NCBI RefSeq assembly: GCF_003589595.1
Contig: NW_020653750.1
Coordinates: 6,608,160-6,672,159, forward strand
Origin: Hyposmocoma kahamanoa
Taxonomy: Eukaryota > Arthropoda > Insecta > Lepidoptera > Cosmopterigidae
Reading direction: 5' to 3'
DNA: 64,000 bases
Made by a program: the position numbers and the translations under genes. Under the pieces are notes generated by a model, which worked only from the letters and a program-made list of their open reading frames with translations, ran no database searches and was not told where the DNA came from. Each line of letters begins with the position of its first letter. Positions within the stretch are counted from its first letter, which is position 1. This document shows, piece after piece, positions 44,864 through 56,071 of this stretch.

Positions 44864-44982
44864 GCTAGTACGACAGGACGCAACTTGCGCGAGAGCGACA
44901 TAAAGCGCGAGTTACTCCTATTGTCGCATAGAGACTCGCGTATTATGTCGCTCTCGTTCAAGTCACGCGTTGTTGTGCTAGC
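44864..44982. mobile_element. 119-bp MITE, almost one long hairpin
   Basis: The left arm GCTAGTACGACAGGACGCAA, CTTGCGCGAGAGCGACATAA and GCGCGAGT faces the right arm ACTCGCGTATTATGTCGCTC, TCGTTCAAGTCACGCG and TTGTTGTGCTAGC. Roughly 49-base arms with scattered mismatches leave a short loop. It is GC-richer than its surroundings and has no coding capacity. Confidence 0.75.
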
Positions 44983-45054
44983 CCTACTGACTGGTATTCC
45001 ATTTTTTATAATCATATATCTACTTCTTTTTAAGGCGCCTCGCTAACGTGTGTC

Positions 45055-45184
45055 TTGTGCTGGATACAATTTCATGAAAATCGACACAGTCACCCCGGTT
45101 GCAGCAACCGGCCATAGCGTCCGGCAACTTGTGTGAAAATAGAATATCCGCTTCTAGGTTGCCGGTTGCTTGTATCCAACACAA
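45055..45184. mobile_element. 130-bp MITE with 15-bp inverted ends
   Basis: TTGTGCTGGATACAA (45055-45069) and TTGTATCCAACACAA (45170-45184) are inverted with one mismatch. Inside lie GGTTGCAGCAACCGG and GGTTGCCGGTTGC, further short palindromes. Confidence 0.65.
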
Positions 45185-45210
45185 AACACAAATGTATAAC
45201 TTTTTATTAA

Positions 45211-45240
45211 AAAAAACCGACCTCAAAAGTTCGTGAAATT
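45211..45240 (-). mobile_element. family 2 terminal fragment
   Basis: AAAAAACCGACCTCAAAAGT followed by TCGTGAAATT is the inverted right end of the family, cut off by the adjoining SINE. Confidence 0.6.
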
Positions 45241-45396
45241 ATAATAATAACGCATACACTCAACAGAGCTCCGCACTAGGGAAACCATGTGTCACAGGTG
45301 CCATGGACACACATATAGACAACCACAAATAACACCCAAACTCATGAGAGAAATAAATGTAGGCCATACAAATATTTCTCCCGGCCCATGAATCGA
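45241..45396 (-). repeat. tRNA-derived SINE, second copy, head missing
   Basis: Matches 24598-24760 (GAGCTCCGCACTAGGGAAAC, GGTGCCATGGACACACATAT, AACTCATGAGAGAAATAAAT, ATTTCTCCCGGCCC) with an (ATA)n tail at the left. It ends where the tRNA-like head should begin. The tail lands within the family 2 fragment. Confidence 0.7.
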
Positions 45397-45522
45397 ATGT
45401 AACGAACAACCAATAAGATAGAACCGGCATGATATGATACGAAGCGCTTTCAATTAATTGATATTAATTTGTCGTATGGGATATTACTTAATTTCATAAA
45501 ACATAACACAAGTATTAGGCTA

Positions 45523-45748
45523 CTAGTAACAGTAGAGTTCCTCCTGGAAGATTTCGTTCAGGAAAGTACTGCCACCTTACCTATTTCTGTTTTGGCAGTA
45601 ATGTGAGAAATACAGGCACATCGGACTTGTCAACCTATGTCTCAGGGTGACGGGCACAGTGGCAGTGCCCATAAGATGTTTGCGATTTAAAGCCCGGTAC
45701 GATCCTGCAACAGTTATGGATAAACGATTGATATTATATAAAAAAAAG
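45523..45748 (+). repeat. SINE-like family 1, full-span copy with deletions
   Basis: CTAGTAACAGTAGAGTTCCT to GATATTATATAAAAAAAAG. It lacks the central CGTTCCGGTTTTGAAGGG region and the CAGGCGTGTCGC stretch. Confidence 0.8.
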
Positions 45749-46042
45749 TTGAGTAAAAAAGCCTTGCTGTATCAAAGTACAAATGAAATACATTTAAAAA
45801 AAAATTAACTTTGATCAAATTAGGTATGTCTATATTGATTTACAATCTTTTGGCATCTTCCGGATAGTTACAGAATTCAGAATAAAAATTCCTGTCTTTA
45901 CTTATAACATACAGCTTTATGTGTCATTTAATGGTGTCATTGTTATTAAACTCGTGTTTCCACCATTCAAATAATAATTTTGTATACAAACAGCAACTGC
46001 ACACTGCACAACCGCACTCAAAAATCGCACTGGTTTTTAACC

Positions 46043-46220
46043 TTTTTTTTATAATATCAAGTGACGGGACGAACAAGTAGTGCGCCTGATGGTAAGGTAC
46101 ACGCCTGTCCGTAACAATTGCAGTGCCTCTCAGAACTTTACATCGCAAAGATCTGAGGAGCACTGCCACTGCGCCCGTCACCTTGAAATATAATTTGACA
46201 AGTCTCATGTGCTTGTTATT
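46043..46220 (-). repeat. SINE-like family 1, 3' two-thirds
   Basis: T8 ATAATATCAAGTGACGGGAC through CTCATGTGCTTGTTATTT, 5' truncated as expected for reverse-transcribed copies. A family 3 fragment follows. Confidence 0.8.
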
Positions 46221-46226
46221 TACTAT

Positions 46227-46320
46227 GTACAAATTAAATCTAAATCACATATTTGTTTTAGCAAACCAACGTTTTGGGATCCTTACAGGGCCCATGGTCA
46301 CGTCACACTGAAATGATATT
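46227..46320 (+). repeat. family 3 repeat, partial
   Basis: AAATCTAAATCACATATTTG, AGCAAACCAACGTTTTGGGA and TACAGGGCCCATGGTCACG. A separate piece, GAGTTCTTAGATTTTCGCGA with TTGAAACTATTTTTCCGG, lies at about 46526-46586. Confidence 0.6.
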
Positions 46321-46650
46321 CGTTAAACAGTTCTGTAATGTTAATGCGAAAAAATATTTTCATTTGCAATGTGTAGCAATCCAGAACATCTAATAACTCC
46401 ATAAGTTTACATTATATAAATATTATTTAAACGTTCAATAAAATCAAATTGTTTATTACGGACTAAATACATCCATATATACATAAAGATATAAAATTAA
46501 ATATACAAATTAAAATGAATTACTGAGTTCTTAGATTTTCGCGATTATTATACATGGGAATTGAAACTATTTTTCCGGAATTAAAAAATAATAACGATGT
46601 ACCCCAATTTTCAATGTCGGAAAAAGCGCTACGTATTCGATGAAGTATGA

Positions 46651-46700
46651 TTTGCACACTCACCACCTATAACCAAAGGTAAGGGTGGTGAGTGTGCAAA
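46651..46700. repeat. perfect 17-bp inverted repeat, 16-nt loop
   Basis: TTTGCACACTCACCACC (46651-46667) faces GGTGGTGAGTGTGCAAA (46684-46700). No family relation was noticed. Confidence 0.85.
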
Positions 46701-47033
46701 CATGTACTAGTGGGTAGTACAAGGCTGGATATATGACCATAACGTTAGTGCTTAAATCACCGTACCACGAAAGGGAGTATGCCTACGACGCTATTGTTAA
46801 AGCCCCTTTGCATAAACTATAACGGAACTTCTGCGTTCAAAATATCTGACAATAACGTCTATCCTAACTTAACCTAGAGGTCATAATCAAACTTTCGATT
46901 AATTGTTAGTACAGAAAAAAAAAGTTGGTGGCTAGTGTTAAAAAAGTTGAATATCTATGCGAAAATGTTTTACACATTATTTTATTCTTATTAAATATCA
47001 CGATGTTTTTGCTAACATGATATGCATCTTCTT

Positions 47034-47461
47034 TTTTAACCGACTTCTTATAATAGATATAAGATAATACGACATACGTATATATATGTATATATGCGTA
47101 AATGTGCATACGAATAAACTTACATACGTATATTCTCCGATTTCTCCGTCAATTGTGGACCGATTTTGAAAATCTTTTTTTCTGTGAAAGTGTGCACTCT
47201 CGTGGTGGTCCCATTGTCACCAAGTCAGAATCTGATGATGTATTAATAATGATGAATTTGACGGATCGTATCCTGAGGGTCGGGGATCCATGGAAATCGA
47301 GGAAAATCCTTAAAATTTATTGGTTCGTCAGTGTACTTACCGATTTCTCCAATTGTTGAGGGATTTTTAAAATTCTTTTTCTGTTTTAAAGGGTATATAA
47401 TATACACTTGAGGTGGTCCTTGATGCCGAAGATGCTGTTCCGGTTTCGTTTCGGCTATCAC
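47034..47461 (+). repeat. family 2-related element with internal direct repeat
   Basis: Begins AACCGACTTCTTATAATAG and contains two diverged units about 195 bases apart: CCGATTTCTCCGTCAATTGT…CTTTTTTTCTGTGAAAGTG…GTGGTGGTCCCATTG and CCGATTTCTCCAATTGTTGA…TCTTTTTCTG…GAGGTGGTCC. Separate subfamily or a tandem insertion. No coding content. Confidence 0.5.
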
Positions 47462-47995
47462 AAATTAAAAAAATATGAAGCCTAAATTGCGTTATCCTAG
47501 TCGTCTAATATGGTTGACTTTTACATTGAGAGAATTTCAATATAAAAGTATGTCTAAACGCTTTGTGGGAAAGGCTAAAGGGCAAAAACTTCGTAGCTAA
47601 GCAAAATTTTATTTCTTTTCGAAATATTTATATTATATTATTATCTAGTGTTGGGAAGGCCCTAAACAAACTCCTCTAATACTAAGCAAACTAACTGGAC
47701 GACCCCTTCGAGAATTACCTTCGCCCTTCAAGACAACTTCGCCAACTCTTATTGCCTTTCTCAGAACAGAGTGCCAAGTGTAAAGAAAAAAGGGTTCTTT
47801 GTTTAAATTTTCTTATTGTTCTTTATCATATAATTGTTTTTAGTACAAAATTATAGGCAGTTCTATTTTAATAATAATAAAATTACGCATGCCTTTGATT
47901 GGTATGCCAGTTACCTTACACAGCAGGTGGTAACTTTGCTACTTGCAGGCATGTGTAGTTTGGTTTTAGTTTTGTGTTTACAAGCTTAATGTATT

Positions 47996-48298
47996 TTAGT
48001 AACAGTAGAGCTCTTTGTGAAAGAGTTCGTCCAGACAAGTACTGCCACCGTACCTATTTATGATGTCAAGCAATTATGTGAGCATTGCCGTGTTACAGTT
48101 TTGAAGGGTAAGGGTGCTGGTGAAATTATAGGCCTATGTGCCTATACATGGGCCTTGTCAATTTTTGTCTCAGGGTCTCTCTCCTCAGACCTTTGTGATT
48201 TAAGGCACTGTGTGGTACTGCAACTGTTATGGACAGGCGTGTCGCTTACCGCCAGGGGTACAACTTGTTCGTCCCATCACTTAGTATTATAAAAAAAT
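47996..48298 (+). repeat. SINE-like family 1, full-length copy
   Basis: TTTAGTAACAGTAGAGCTCT to TTAGTATTATAAAAAAATG, about 303 bases with both ends. A small local duplication, GGCCTATGTGCCTATACATG, sits mid-element and the TGACGGGCGCAGTGG block is deleted. The 91-codon frame across it is spurious. Confidence 0.85.
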
Positions 48299-48399
48299 GA
48301 TTGAAAGCTCACTCTCTTTTGCGACTTTATTTATAGTTTTTTCTGGTAACGTAATTTTTTATATGTCATTTGAAGATTCTACCATAAGTTTACTGTAAC

Positions 48400-48515
48400 A
48401 GTTGTCGCGTCCGCGTAAATTACTTTCTTTGTTATTGTTTCTTCTTGTGACCTCTAGCGGTGCTGTATAATTTGCCATATAAAATTGTAAAGTAATTTAC
48501 GCGGTCGCTTGGGAC
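48400..48515. mobile_element. hairpin element with CCGCGTAAATTACTTT arms
   Basis: CCGCGTAAATTACTTT (48411-48426) and its exact reverse complement (48489-48504) flank TTCTTGTGACCTCTAGCGGT and TATAATTTGCCATATAAAAT. A related half lies at 23991-24070. The flanking CGCGTC / GGTCGC steps may extend the arms. Confidence 0.65.
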
Positions 48516-48776
48516 ATTCCGTATCGAAACTCGTTGTAGAGTCACTCATTGTGACCACACATTTACTTTCACACAATCATTCAATGCTGCATAATATGTA
48601 AGTATGCTTATGTATATATTTAGAAGAACGTTAAAAAAGGTTGAACTATGATTACAACGTTTATATATACCACTGGCTATATAATAAAATGTTTAATCGA
48701 AATCAAAAGACGATTGAAGTCATTCTTTTTTCAAATTTTTATTAAACGTTCTGATCTAAGTAGTCTGGTCAGCGAT

Positions 48777-49014
48777 CCTTACCTATTTCTGCCGTCAAGC
48801 GGTAACGTCAGTATCACTCTGTTCCGGTTTTGAAGGGTAAAGGTACTGGTGAAATTACAGGCACATGAGACTTACTTGCGTCTCAAGGTGACGGGCGCGG
48901 TGGCAGTTCCCCTCAAATCTTTGCGATTTAAAGCTCTGAGAGGCATTGTAACTTTTATGGACAGGCGTGTAGCTTACCATTAGGCGCAAGATTTATTCGT
49001 CCGGTCACTTGATG
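48777..49014 (+). repeat. SINE-like family 1, 5'-truncated copy
   Basis: From TTACCTATTTCTGCCGTCAA to CCGGTCACTTGATG. The first ~55 bases and the A-rich end are absent. Confidence 0.8.
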
Positions 49015-49330
49015 GGGCCTTACGAGACTAAATATATCCAAGTATGTGGTAATTTAGTTACACGCAAAATAACTTACCATTCTCGTAATTTCCAATTACT
49101 TCACATTGCTTACTAAGCGGAATTTTTGAACTGTCATAATTCCATTGTAACATGGTCGCCGAAAAAGTATGTTCATTCATTAAATTTAGTATGGTCTTGA
49201 GAATTATATTAGTAACGGTTTTCTGGGCCTTCTCCTACTCGCGTTGTGTTCCTTGTGGTCGTGACTCCCCCGCGGGAACAGTTTGCATTACGACGCTGCG
49301 CCATTTGTGGCGGTCTTAGGGCGTACCATC

Positions 49331-49567
49331 TTTTTTTATAATATCAATTGACAGGACGAATAAGTCGTGCGCCTGATGGTAAGCGACACGCCTATCCATA
49401 ACAGTTACAGTGCCACTCAGGGTTTTAAATCGCAAAGATTTTAGGGGCTCTGCCACTACGCCCGTCACCCTTAACTTACCCTTCCAAACCAGAATGCAGT
49501 GATGCTCAAATTACCGGCAGTATTTCTCTGGTCGAACTGTTTCACAAGAAGGTCTACTGCTACTAAA
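49331..49567 (-). repeat. SINE-like family 1, copy with internal deletion
   Basis: T7 ATAATATCAATTGACAGGAC to AGGTCTACTGCTACTAA. The segment between CCCGTCACCC and TACCCTTCCA (the GAGACATAAGTTGACAAGTC region) is missing. Confidence 0.8.
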
Positions 49568-51036
49568 AATAATCTTCTAGGACAGCGATTCTTTGGACGT
49601 TTACCGTCGTTATTAACGGTTCCAGGTTGTGCCCATTTTTTCTGGTAATGTGACCAAAGAAATCAAGTATCCTTTTTTAACGTTTCCTGGGTAGCATCAT
49701 GATTAATAAATGACAATAAAAGTATGCAACTGTATGTACCGTCAAACAAACCACTATGACTACAGCTACATACCTAATCCCGCAATATTTAGTCTTACAT
49801 ATATATATATAGTAGATGCGTAGGCAGGAAGGAACAGAATATATCCTCTAAACAATGTAATACGCGAAATGATGCAACACATAAGGCCACATATACGTCT
49901 AGAGGGATTTAAATCAAAACAGAACCGCGTTTGCTGACGTATTTAATTAAAGTCGCACTCTGGAAACATTTCAAACAAGCATTTTGTCGAAAAATTTTAT
50001 ATTTTCCTTCAAAAATTTTCTGCAACGCAGAGTCGTCAGATAGTTTAGGTAAATCATTTTAAAAATCTCATAAGATTTCAAGCTCCTTCTACCGTCTCGG
50101 ATATCAGGGGATGTCAGAGTAACTATTTAATTCTGTCAAAGAAAAGTTTAGATTCAGTAGCTTTTAGATGAGCTTGTTTCCTGTTTCTTCACGCTACTAG
50201 TTCGCGTCTTCGAAGTTTTAATCTTATGAAGAACTTTGGCACTTATAAATACCAGGAAACCAATACAACTTTTTTTGGCTTAATTATTTTTTTTGTCTTG
50301 AATATGTTTGTTTTGTATTATACTAAGCAATAATAAGGTAATCTTGAAAATGAAAATAATGAATTCAAATTCTACACGCATGTGTACTCGATCAGTAAGA
50401 ATTTTTATTCAACCAGTCAACAAATTGACAACGGGTAAATTACAAACTTCACGAGAAATATATCCAGAGTTAACCTGTAATGAATTATTTATAAAATACT
50501 GACAACCTTGTAGGACTTTATTACTAACATCATAAACAACAAATTCCTTGAAAACACAATGTAAACCCAAATTTTCATAATCCGACGGATCTTGTTCCAT
50601 TGCAGTGGAGGTGATATTAAAACGAAAGTGTATAGCTTGATGAGCTGTTGACTGTACATTAATAAAAGCTTCTTAAAATTATTATACTATATATATATGC
50701 AATGTGTAGTAAAACATACAAGTTATTAGAAAATAAAACTGTCCTTAAAGTTTACTTCTACTCTGTTAATATCATACGTTACTATGTATTATATATATCT
50801 GCGTAAGCGCACTCCTATATGTACTGTCGCTTATCGAATACACGCCAGTACGCTATTAGCATGCAGTTGTTTTACTCGTCCATTCCCCGTAAGAACTATT
50901 CACTATAGAATAGTAAAGATGAGAAACTCGACACTTCCAGTGGTATAGGTCCTTCAAGTTTCTATTTGGTTGTCTTGTTAACAAGAAAGTATGTAGGAGT
51001 TAAAATTTGACATCAATAATCTCAGTACAGAGTACT
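49568..51036. other. no recognisable feature
   Basis: A short (TA)n run near 49800. Otherwise AT-rich sequence with unremarkable ORFs. Confidence 0.5.
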
Positions 51037-51489
51037 AAAAAAACCGACCTCAAAAGAACGTGGAATTACGTCTATTTGCTAAGTTTTATTGAAATATCCC
51101 CTAGTTCGCCACTATACAGGTCTTGATACTGGGGATAATAAAAATAGGTTCTCACTACGACACTACTCAAAGCATATTGAGAGAAAAACGCCTTGAATTG
51201 GAGAAATAGCAAAATCAACCATTAAAGTAATTGCTCTTAAATTAAAGTTAGGCGCTATTTATAAAAATGAATATTCATGCGTGAACAGCCACCCTTCGAG
51301 GTGGATGATTTTCTTCAAAATGAAATGGGACCACTATGGAAGTACCCCCTCTAACAAAAAAGAATCATGAAAATCGGTTCACAAATACCGGAGTTATCGG
51401 TAACATACATAAAAAAAGGAAAAAAGAAAACAAGAAAAGAATATACAGTCGAATTGAGAACCTCCTCCTTTTTGAAGTCGGTTAAAAAA
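51037..51489 (-). mobile_element. family 2 element, longest copy, inverted
   Basis: Left end AAAAACCGACCTCAAAAGAA, right end CTTTTTGAAGTCGGTTAAAA. At about 450 bases it is longer than the others. It carries extra sequence between AAGTTTTATTGAAAT and CACCCTTCGAGGTGGATG, part of which (GAATTGGAGAAATAGCAAAA) has no match in the shorter copies. Confidence 0.65.
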
Positions 51490-52271
51490 CTGTCTTGCTG
51501 TGTACTGTTATCCTACAAAGGGAAATAAGTAGTTTCAGTAAGTGTAATAGAAAAATAATGAACTCTGTAACTTCCGATGAGACTCGGAAAACAATAGGTA
51601 CTTACTTCAATTTTCGACTTTCATCAACAGGAAAATTATATAAGCTAAAACATGGCATTTATAAATCGAAAGAATTTTTACTGCTTGCTGTTATTCTGTA
51701 ATACGAATGTCATAAATTTTGATGGATACGGCAAGGTAAAATGTGAAGTCTGTAACTTCTAACGAGACTATTACACAATTTCGAAGATTTCACAACTCTT
51801 CTATTCCGTTTTTTTTTAATTTTTCGCAATTTTTTTAAAATAAATGCGCATTTGACCTGTATATAATAATAATAAATAATGCCTATTCACTCTTACTTAG
51901 AAAAAGCTCAAGTTATAGTCAGAAAAATGCTGCAGGCAGGGAATCCCACTCGATAGCCGTACGCCTTAAAAATGAAGCATAACCTTTGGGACGTACGTAT
52001 GTATTTATTTTTATGCAGGTGACTATTTTAACTATCTTAACAAGGTCCTGGTAGAATACTAGCTTCGTGTGCAACTGCGGCATTTACACTAAGTGAACGC
52101 CTTTTCATTGTCATGACCCCCAACATGACTTAGTTTAATTATTTATATGTAAAGTTGTAAGGTTCTTCTATGATTTTTAAGAGGTTTAATTTTATAGTTT
52201 TAGTATTAATATACAAGTCGTCGTGGGAGAGAATAAAGATTTATAGAATGTAACTAATAAAAGGTTACAAC
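51490..52271. other. no recognisable feature
   Basis: AT-rich. No repeat or gene assigned. Confidence 0.45.
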
Positions 52272-52407
52272 AGTTGCGCCTGTCACATAATATACATAAT
52301 ATACACACAATTGACAAGTCCAATGTATCTATTATTTTACCACGACCCTTACCCTTTAAAACCGAAACACAGTAATGCTACTGCTTGGCGGCAGAAATAG
52401 GTAAGGA
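52272..52407 (-). repeat. SINE-like family 1, diverged middle fragment
   Basis: TTGCGCCTGTCACATAATAT, ATTGACAAGTCCAATGTATC, TACCCTTTAAAACCGAAACA and GCTTGGCGGCAGAAATAGGT. A TACATAATATAC duplication lies inside. Confidence 0.65.
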
Positions 52408-53388
52408 CTGGTATGTATGCTCGAGAAGTCTTTATTTATTTTTTGGTTCTTGATATAAAAGTGTGAAATAAAAGTAAATTACTATAAATACAAAAATCTG
52501 ATTAGGCAGAAAACTGAGAAGGGAAAAACAAACTTTAGGATCCGAGCAATAAAAAATGGAATCTGAAATGTTTTCAGGTTCGATACTTGGGGCAGTAAAA
52601 TTATTGTCAAAGGTATCCTAGGTCAAACAAAAGTAAATTTAGTACTAGTTAAACAAGTTCTAACAAGAGCTTATTTTTATTTTTTTAGCTTTTATGCACA
52701 GTCGGGTTTCTTGTTGGTGGTAAGTGAAGAAAACGGAAAATGGACAAAGAACTCTCTACTCGTGATTACACTAGCTAGTGGCCCTCTTCAATTCGGTATA
52801 GTGCAAGAAGATGCGGTTTTGCGTTATAAGCAGTTAGCGGGGAGCGCCGTCTAACTAGATTGGATGTAATAAAAATATGTAGATTAATTTAGCAGCCGAT
52901 CTCTCCTTCATAAGTACATATGAAGATTCACATGAATTAATGTTTTATAAAGCTGTATGTTTGTGAGTGTGCTTTTAATGTTTGGTTAGGTCTCTTAATG
53001 GCCGTTCTAATGATGGTTACCTTTAGCTCGCGAGTATGTTGTAATAACAAAGTATAACTTAGCTTCTTAAAAGGTCCTGACAGCGCTTACCCAGCCACTA
53101 GTTTCAGTCCTTATGAGCCTTTTAAATCACTTTTACCTACTTGACCTCCGGTATTGGGTGAACATTAAAAGGGTTAGATTTATCCCCGAAGTTGGCACAT
53201 TGTGGCCATCTGTCGCTGGTACGTATTACTAGTTTGTAATAGGTGGACTTTGTTAGTGATATAGTGCCAGTTTCCGTAATCCTTCATTTTGCTTACCCAG
53301 TTGTTAGTTCGACGTCTTTTGGAACTTACCGGGAAAAACGTGTTATATATTATAATTATTATTTTTTTGTAATTGTAGGCGTATATTA
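52408..53388. other. no recognisable feature
   Basis: Mixed composition without assignable repeats or ORFs. Confidence 0.45.
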
Positions 53389-53515
53389 GGGTGCGTACAG
53401 ACTGACTGCGTAATCCTGGTGTGTAGTCTCGCGAGCTGCATACTACTGCACACGAGCATTACGTTGTGTGATCTGTGCGTGTGCCGTTCTCGCGCTGTTC
53501 GTGCGCCACGTATAA
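53389..53515. repeat. possible element half with GGTGCGTACAGA end
   Basis: AGGGTGCGTACAGACTGACT at the left, followed by a G/C-alternating stretch (TCTCGCGAGCTGC, GTTCTCGCGCTGTTCGTGCG). The end motif matches the element at 53871-54064, but the right end is not clear. Confidence 0.4.
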
Positions 53516-53518
53516 GGT

Positions 53519-53797
53519 ATTTTTTTGTTATACCAACTGTCGGATGAACAAGTAGTGCACCTAGTGTTAATCGATACGCCTGTCCATAGCATTGCCGCCC
53601 AGACCTTTAAATTACAGAAATCTGAGGGACACTTCTATTGCGCCTTTCCAGTTGAGACGTAAGTTGACAAGTCTCAAGTGCCTATAATTTCAACAGCGGA
53701 ACGTAGTATGCTCACATTACTGGTTGGCGGCCGAAGTAGGTAACGTGGCAATACTTCCCTGGATCAACTCTTTCACAATGAGTTCTATTGCTACTAA
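53519..53797 (-). repeat. SINE-like family 1, near full-length, old copy
   Basis: From TATTTTTTTGTTATACCAAC to GAGTTCTATTGCTACTAA. Many substitutions relative to the other copies suggest an older insertion. Confidence 0.75.
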
Positions 53798-53870
53798 ATT
53801 GTTAATCCGGAACTGACCAATTCAAGTTAAAATAGCATAGACTTACTATATGGCTCTTTTTAATATGTTA

Positions 53871-54064
53871 AGGTGCGTACAGATCTGGCAAATCCGCCGT
53901 GATCGCGCTGCATGCGTATTGCACATGCGCTGCACGAGAGCTCCATACGTATAGCTAAATACGTGTTAGAATATTTGGCGAGGGAGGGGCGCTAACGGTA
54001 CGTGAACAGGTCGCGAGCCTTTCGCAAACAGACGCTTTTGCGACGCATTCGCCAGATCTGTACG
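53871..54064. mobile_element. MITE with GTACAGATCTGGC inverted ends
   Basis: Left AGGTGCGTACAGATCTGGCA, right CGCCAGATCTGTACG. The interior is GC-rich and rich in CGC steps (GATCGCGCTGCATGCG, CGCATTCGCC). No coding content. The same end motif occurs at 53389 and, diverged, at 14181 and 14231. Confidence 0.65.
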
Positions 54065-54200
54065 TAAATAAATAAAATAAAAATAAATAAATAAGATGTT
54101 TATTTCAGTAATACAATTAATTATTATTTTTACATTAACAGTGGATGGCACCTCCTATTAAGCTTAACAAGCCTGCGTGAGGAAGCACCGCTCTTCCATA
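54065..54200 (-). repeat. LINE 3'-end-like fragment with AAATA tail
   Basis: (AAATA)n at the left followed by GATGTTTATTTCAGTAATAC and TGGATGGCACCTCC. On the minus strand this reads as a 3' UTR ending in (TATTT)n. It follows directly after the MITE at 53871. Confidence 0.4.
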
Positions 54201-54367
54201 GCTATAAATGCATATTTAACAATTTAAACTTGTACTTAATGTAGTGTTTAATTTTTACATTTCCAAACATCGACAAAACAAAACAAACAATTTTTTTAAC
54301 AATTTTCAATTTTGTTAACTTCTAATTTTCAATTTAATTTGAATCATAAAACGTATGTGTGTGCATT

Positions 54368-54377
54368 NNNNNNNNNN
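54368..54377. other. assembly gap (10 N)
   Basis: Exactly ten Ns. The sequence resumes in AAAATTCAAATT and a repeat-like block with a GCCACAGCC/GGCTGTGGC hairpin (about 54423-54447). Confidence 0.95.
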
Positions 54378-54689
54378 AAAATTCAAATTATATAGTGTAG
54401 TGTATGGCCCATTGAAAACCAACGCCACAGCCAAATTACGGCTGTGGCTAAGGCAAAATGAGGTCTTTTGCAGACGCCACAACCGCACACATGACGGTAT
54501 GAATTGTAATATACGTTATAATTAATTTATAGTTTTTTATCTTTTTTATGTTGTTTTGTTTATAATGTTTTTTGTATTTGTTTTTAAATTTTTTAATTCT
54601 TAATCTTTAAGTTCATTGTATATCACAATGTTTAACCACCATGATGTTCAATTATTTTTGTAAAATTACTCCACTAGTTTGTTATAATT

Positions 54690-55010
54690 ATCAATACAAA
54701 GATGACAACACTCAGAAAAAATCCTTCGATCCAGCTGGATTCGAACCAATGTCTTCCAGCAAACCGTGCCAGACGCTATGCCAACTAAGCCATTGAACGA
54801 ACAAACGGACCTTACGAATTATTCTATGTACTTGTTGCAGATCTTTGTTTTTGGTTTTTAACGACTTTTTTGCATTAGTGCCATATGGGAGAAATCCATT
54901 TCTTCACTCAGCTACCAGATGCTGACTAGTGATGTCGCTATAATAATCGTAAGTTTTAAGTTTATGTAATGTCACAATGTTTGACCAACATGATATTCAA
55001 TTATTTTGAA
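54690..55010 (-). repeat. tRNA-derived SINE with clear A and B boxes
   Basis: Minus strand: A box TGGCTTAGTTGG (complement of 54781-54792) and a perfect B box GGTTCGAATCC (complement of 54737-54747), followed by GCTGGATCGAAGGATTTTTT. Sequence upstream of the tRNA-like part (AAAAAAGTCGTTAAAAACCA) is shared with the copy at 63.6 kb, so the family has an extra 5' leader. Directly repeated TCACAATGTTTRACCAMCAT blocks lie on each side (54628 and 54972). Confidence 0.7.
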
Positions 55011-55040
55011 TTCTTTTTATTCTGTTTATCTAATCTCCAC

Positions 55041-55164
55041 TTGCACTAATCGTAAGTATGTCTTAAACCAATGCTTAAATTGATAAGACATTCTTAACAC
55101 AACGTATTAAGAGAGTCTTTTGCATTGCAAGCATTAGTCTAAGACGCACTTAACTTTAGGGCAA
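55041..55164. mobile_element. 124-bp MITE with 35-bp arms
   Basis: TTGCACTAATCGTAAGTATG TCTTAAACCAATGCT (55041-55075) faces AGCATTAGTCTAAGACGCAC TTAACTTTAGGGCAA (55130-55164) with several mismatches. A single arm of a very similar copy, inverted, lies at 56622-56673. Confidence 0.65.
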
Positions 55165-56070
55165 TTAGTATTATTAATTCCTTTTTGCGTAAAATACAGT
55201 ATTCCGTTAGTACAATTCTTAATTAAGATATCGATAGCAGAGCTTTCTATGGCGCAAGTACACATGGCACCAAGCCTGTGACTGCGCCTCGCGTCGTTCT
55301 ACAAGGGGATCTCAGCAATGAATATTAAAATGTACCTTCCCAATTTTTTACTAACACAAATTTAAGTTATATTGTTACTAGCACTATGGATTCGGAAGAA
55401 TTGGACTATTATTATAGTAAAGTGCTATCGTGCAAAGTCCGTGGTCGTGGAGCGGCGCAATGACGTCACATGATTTTGTTTAAATGTTAAGTTCGGTGTC
55501 TCACTTACAATTAAGTTTAGCACATTCTGAATACAGTTGAATAAATAAGTAGGAAAATTACCTATTTTGCTTAAGGCCACTTATTCTTAAAACGCAGCAA
55601 TTTAACATTTCCGTAATTGACAATGATGCCTGCAAGATGATATTTGACAATTTTAATGCTCGTTTTAATTAATCGCCCTGCAAAACCTTCACTTCAAATC
55701 AAAGAGTTATCAGCCGGATACAATTCATTGTACGATAGAAAAGAACGAAACGTACAAATCGAAATGGGAAAAAAGTTAATAAGATAAATGCCTGAAAAGC
55801 TTTGCGGGAAAATTAGGTGACTTTTGGAATTACGGAAAAAAATCAATTTTGATCGGAACGGAATTAAATTTTGGTAGATGCTCAATATCGAGTATTCAAG
55901 CTTCTAATTTCTTCTAAATTTAAGGGAGGGACATCTTAGGATTCTGTATAAATTTATGAAAAAGTCTAAATTAGCATGCGATTGTCAGAATTCTTTAATG
56001 TGTACTGAGTTTCTTTAAATTCTTCTAAGTTGAAGTCGTATATTATTGTCAAACTAAGAGCAACAAATTT
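55165..56070. other. no recognisable feature
   Basis: AT-rich with no assignable repeat or gene. Confidence 0.45.
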
Positions 56071-56071
56071 G

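Noticed and set aside
48017..48292. 91-codon ORF and similar frames in other family 1 copies
   Set aside because: The repeat is non-coding. Frames differ between copies and are broken by substitutions.
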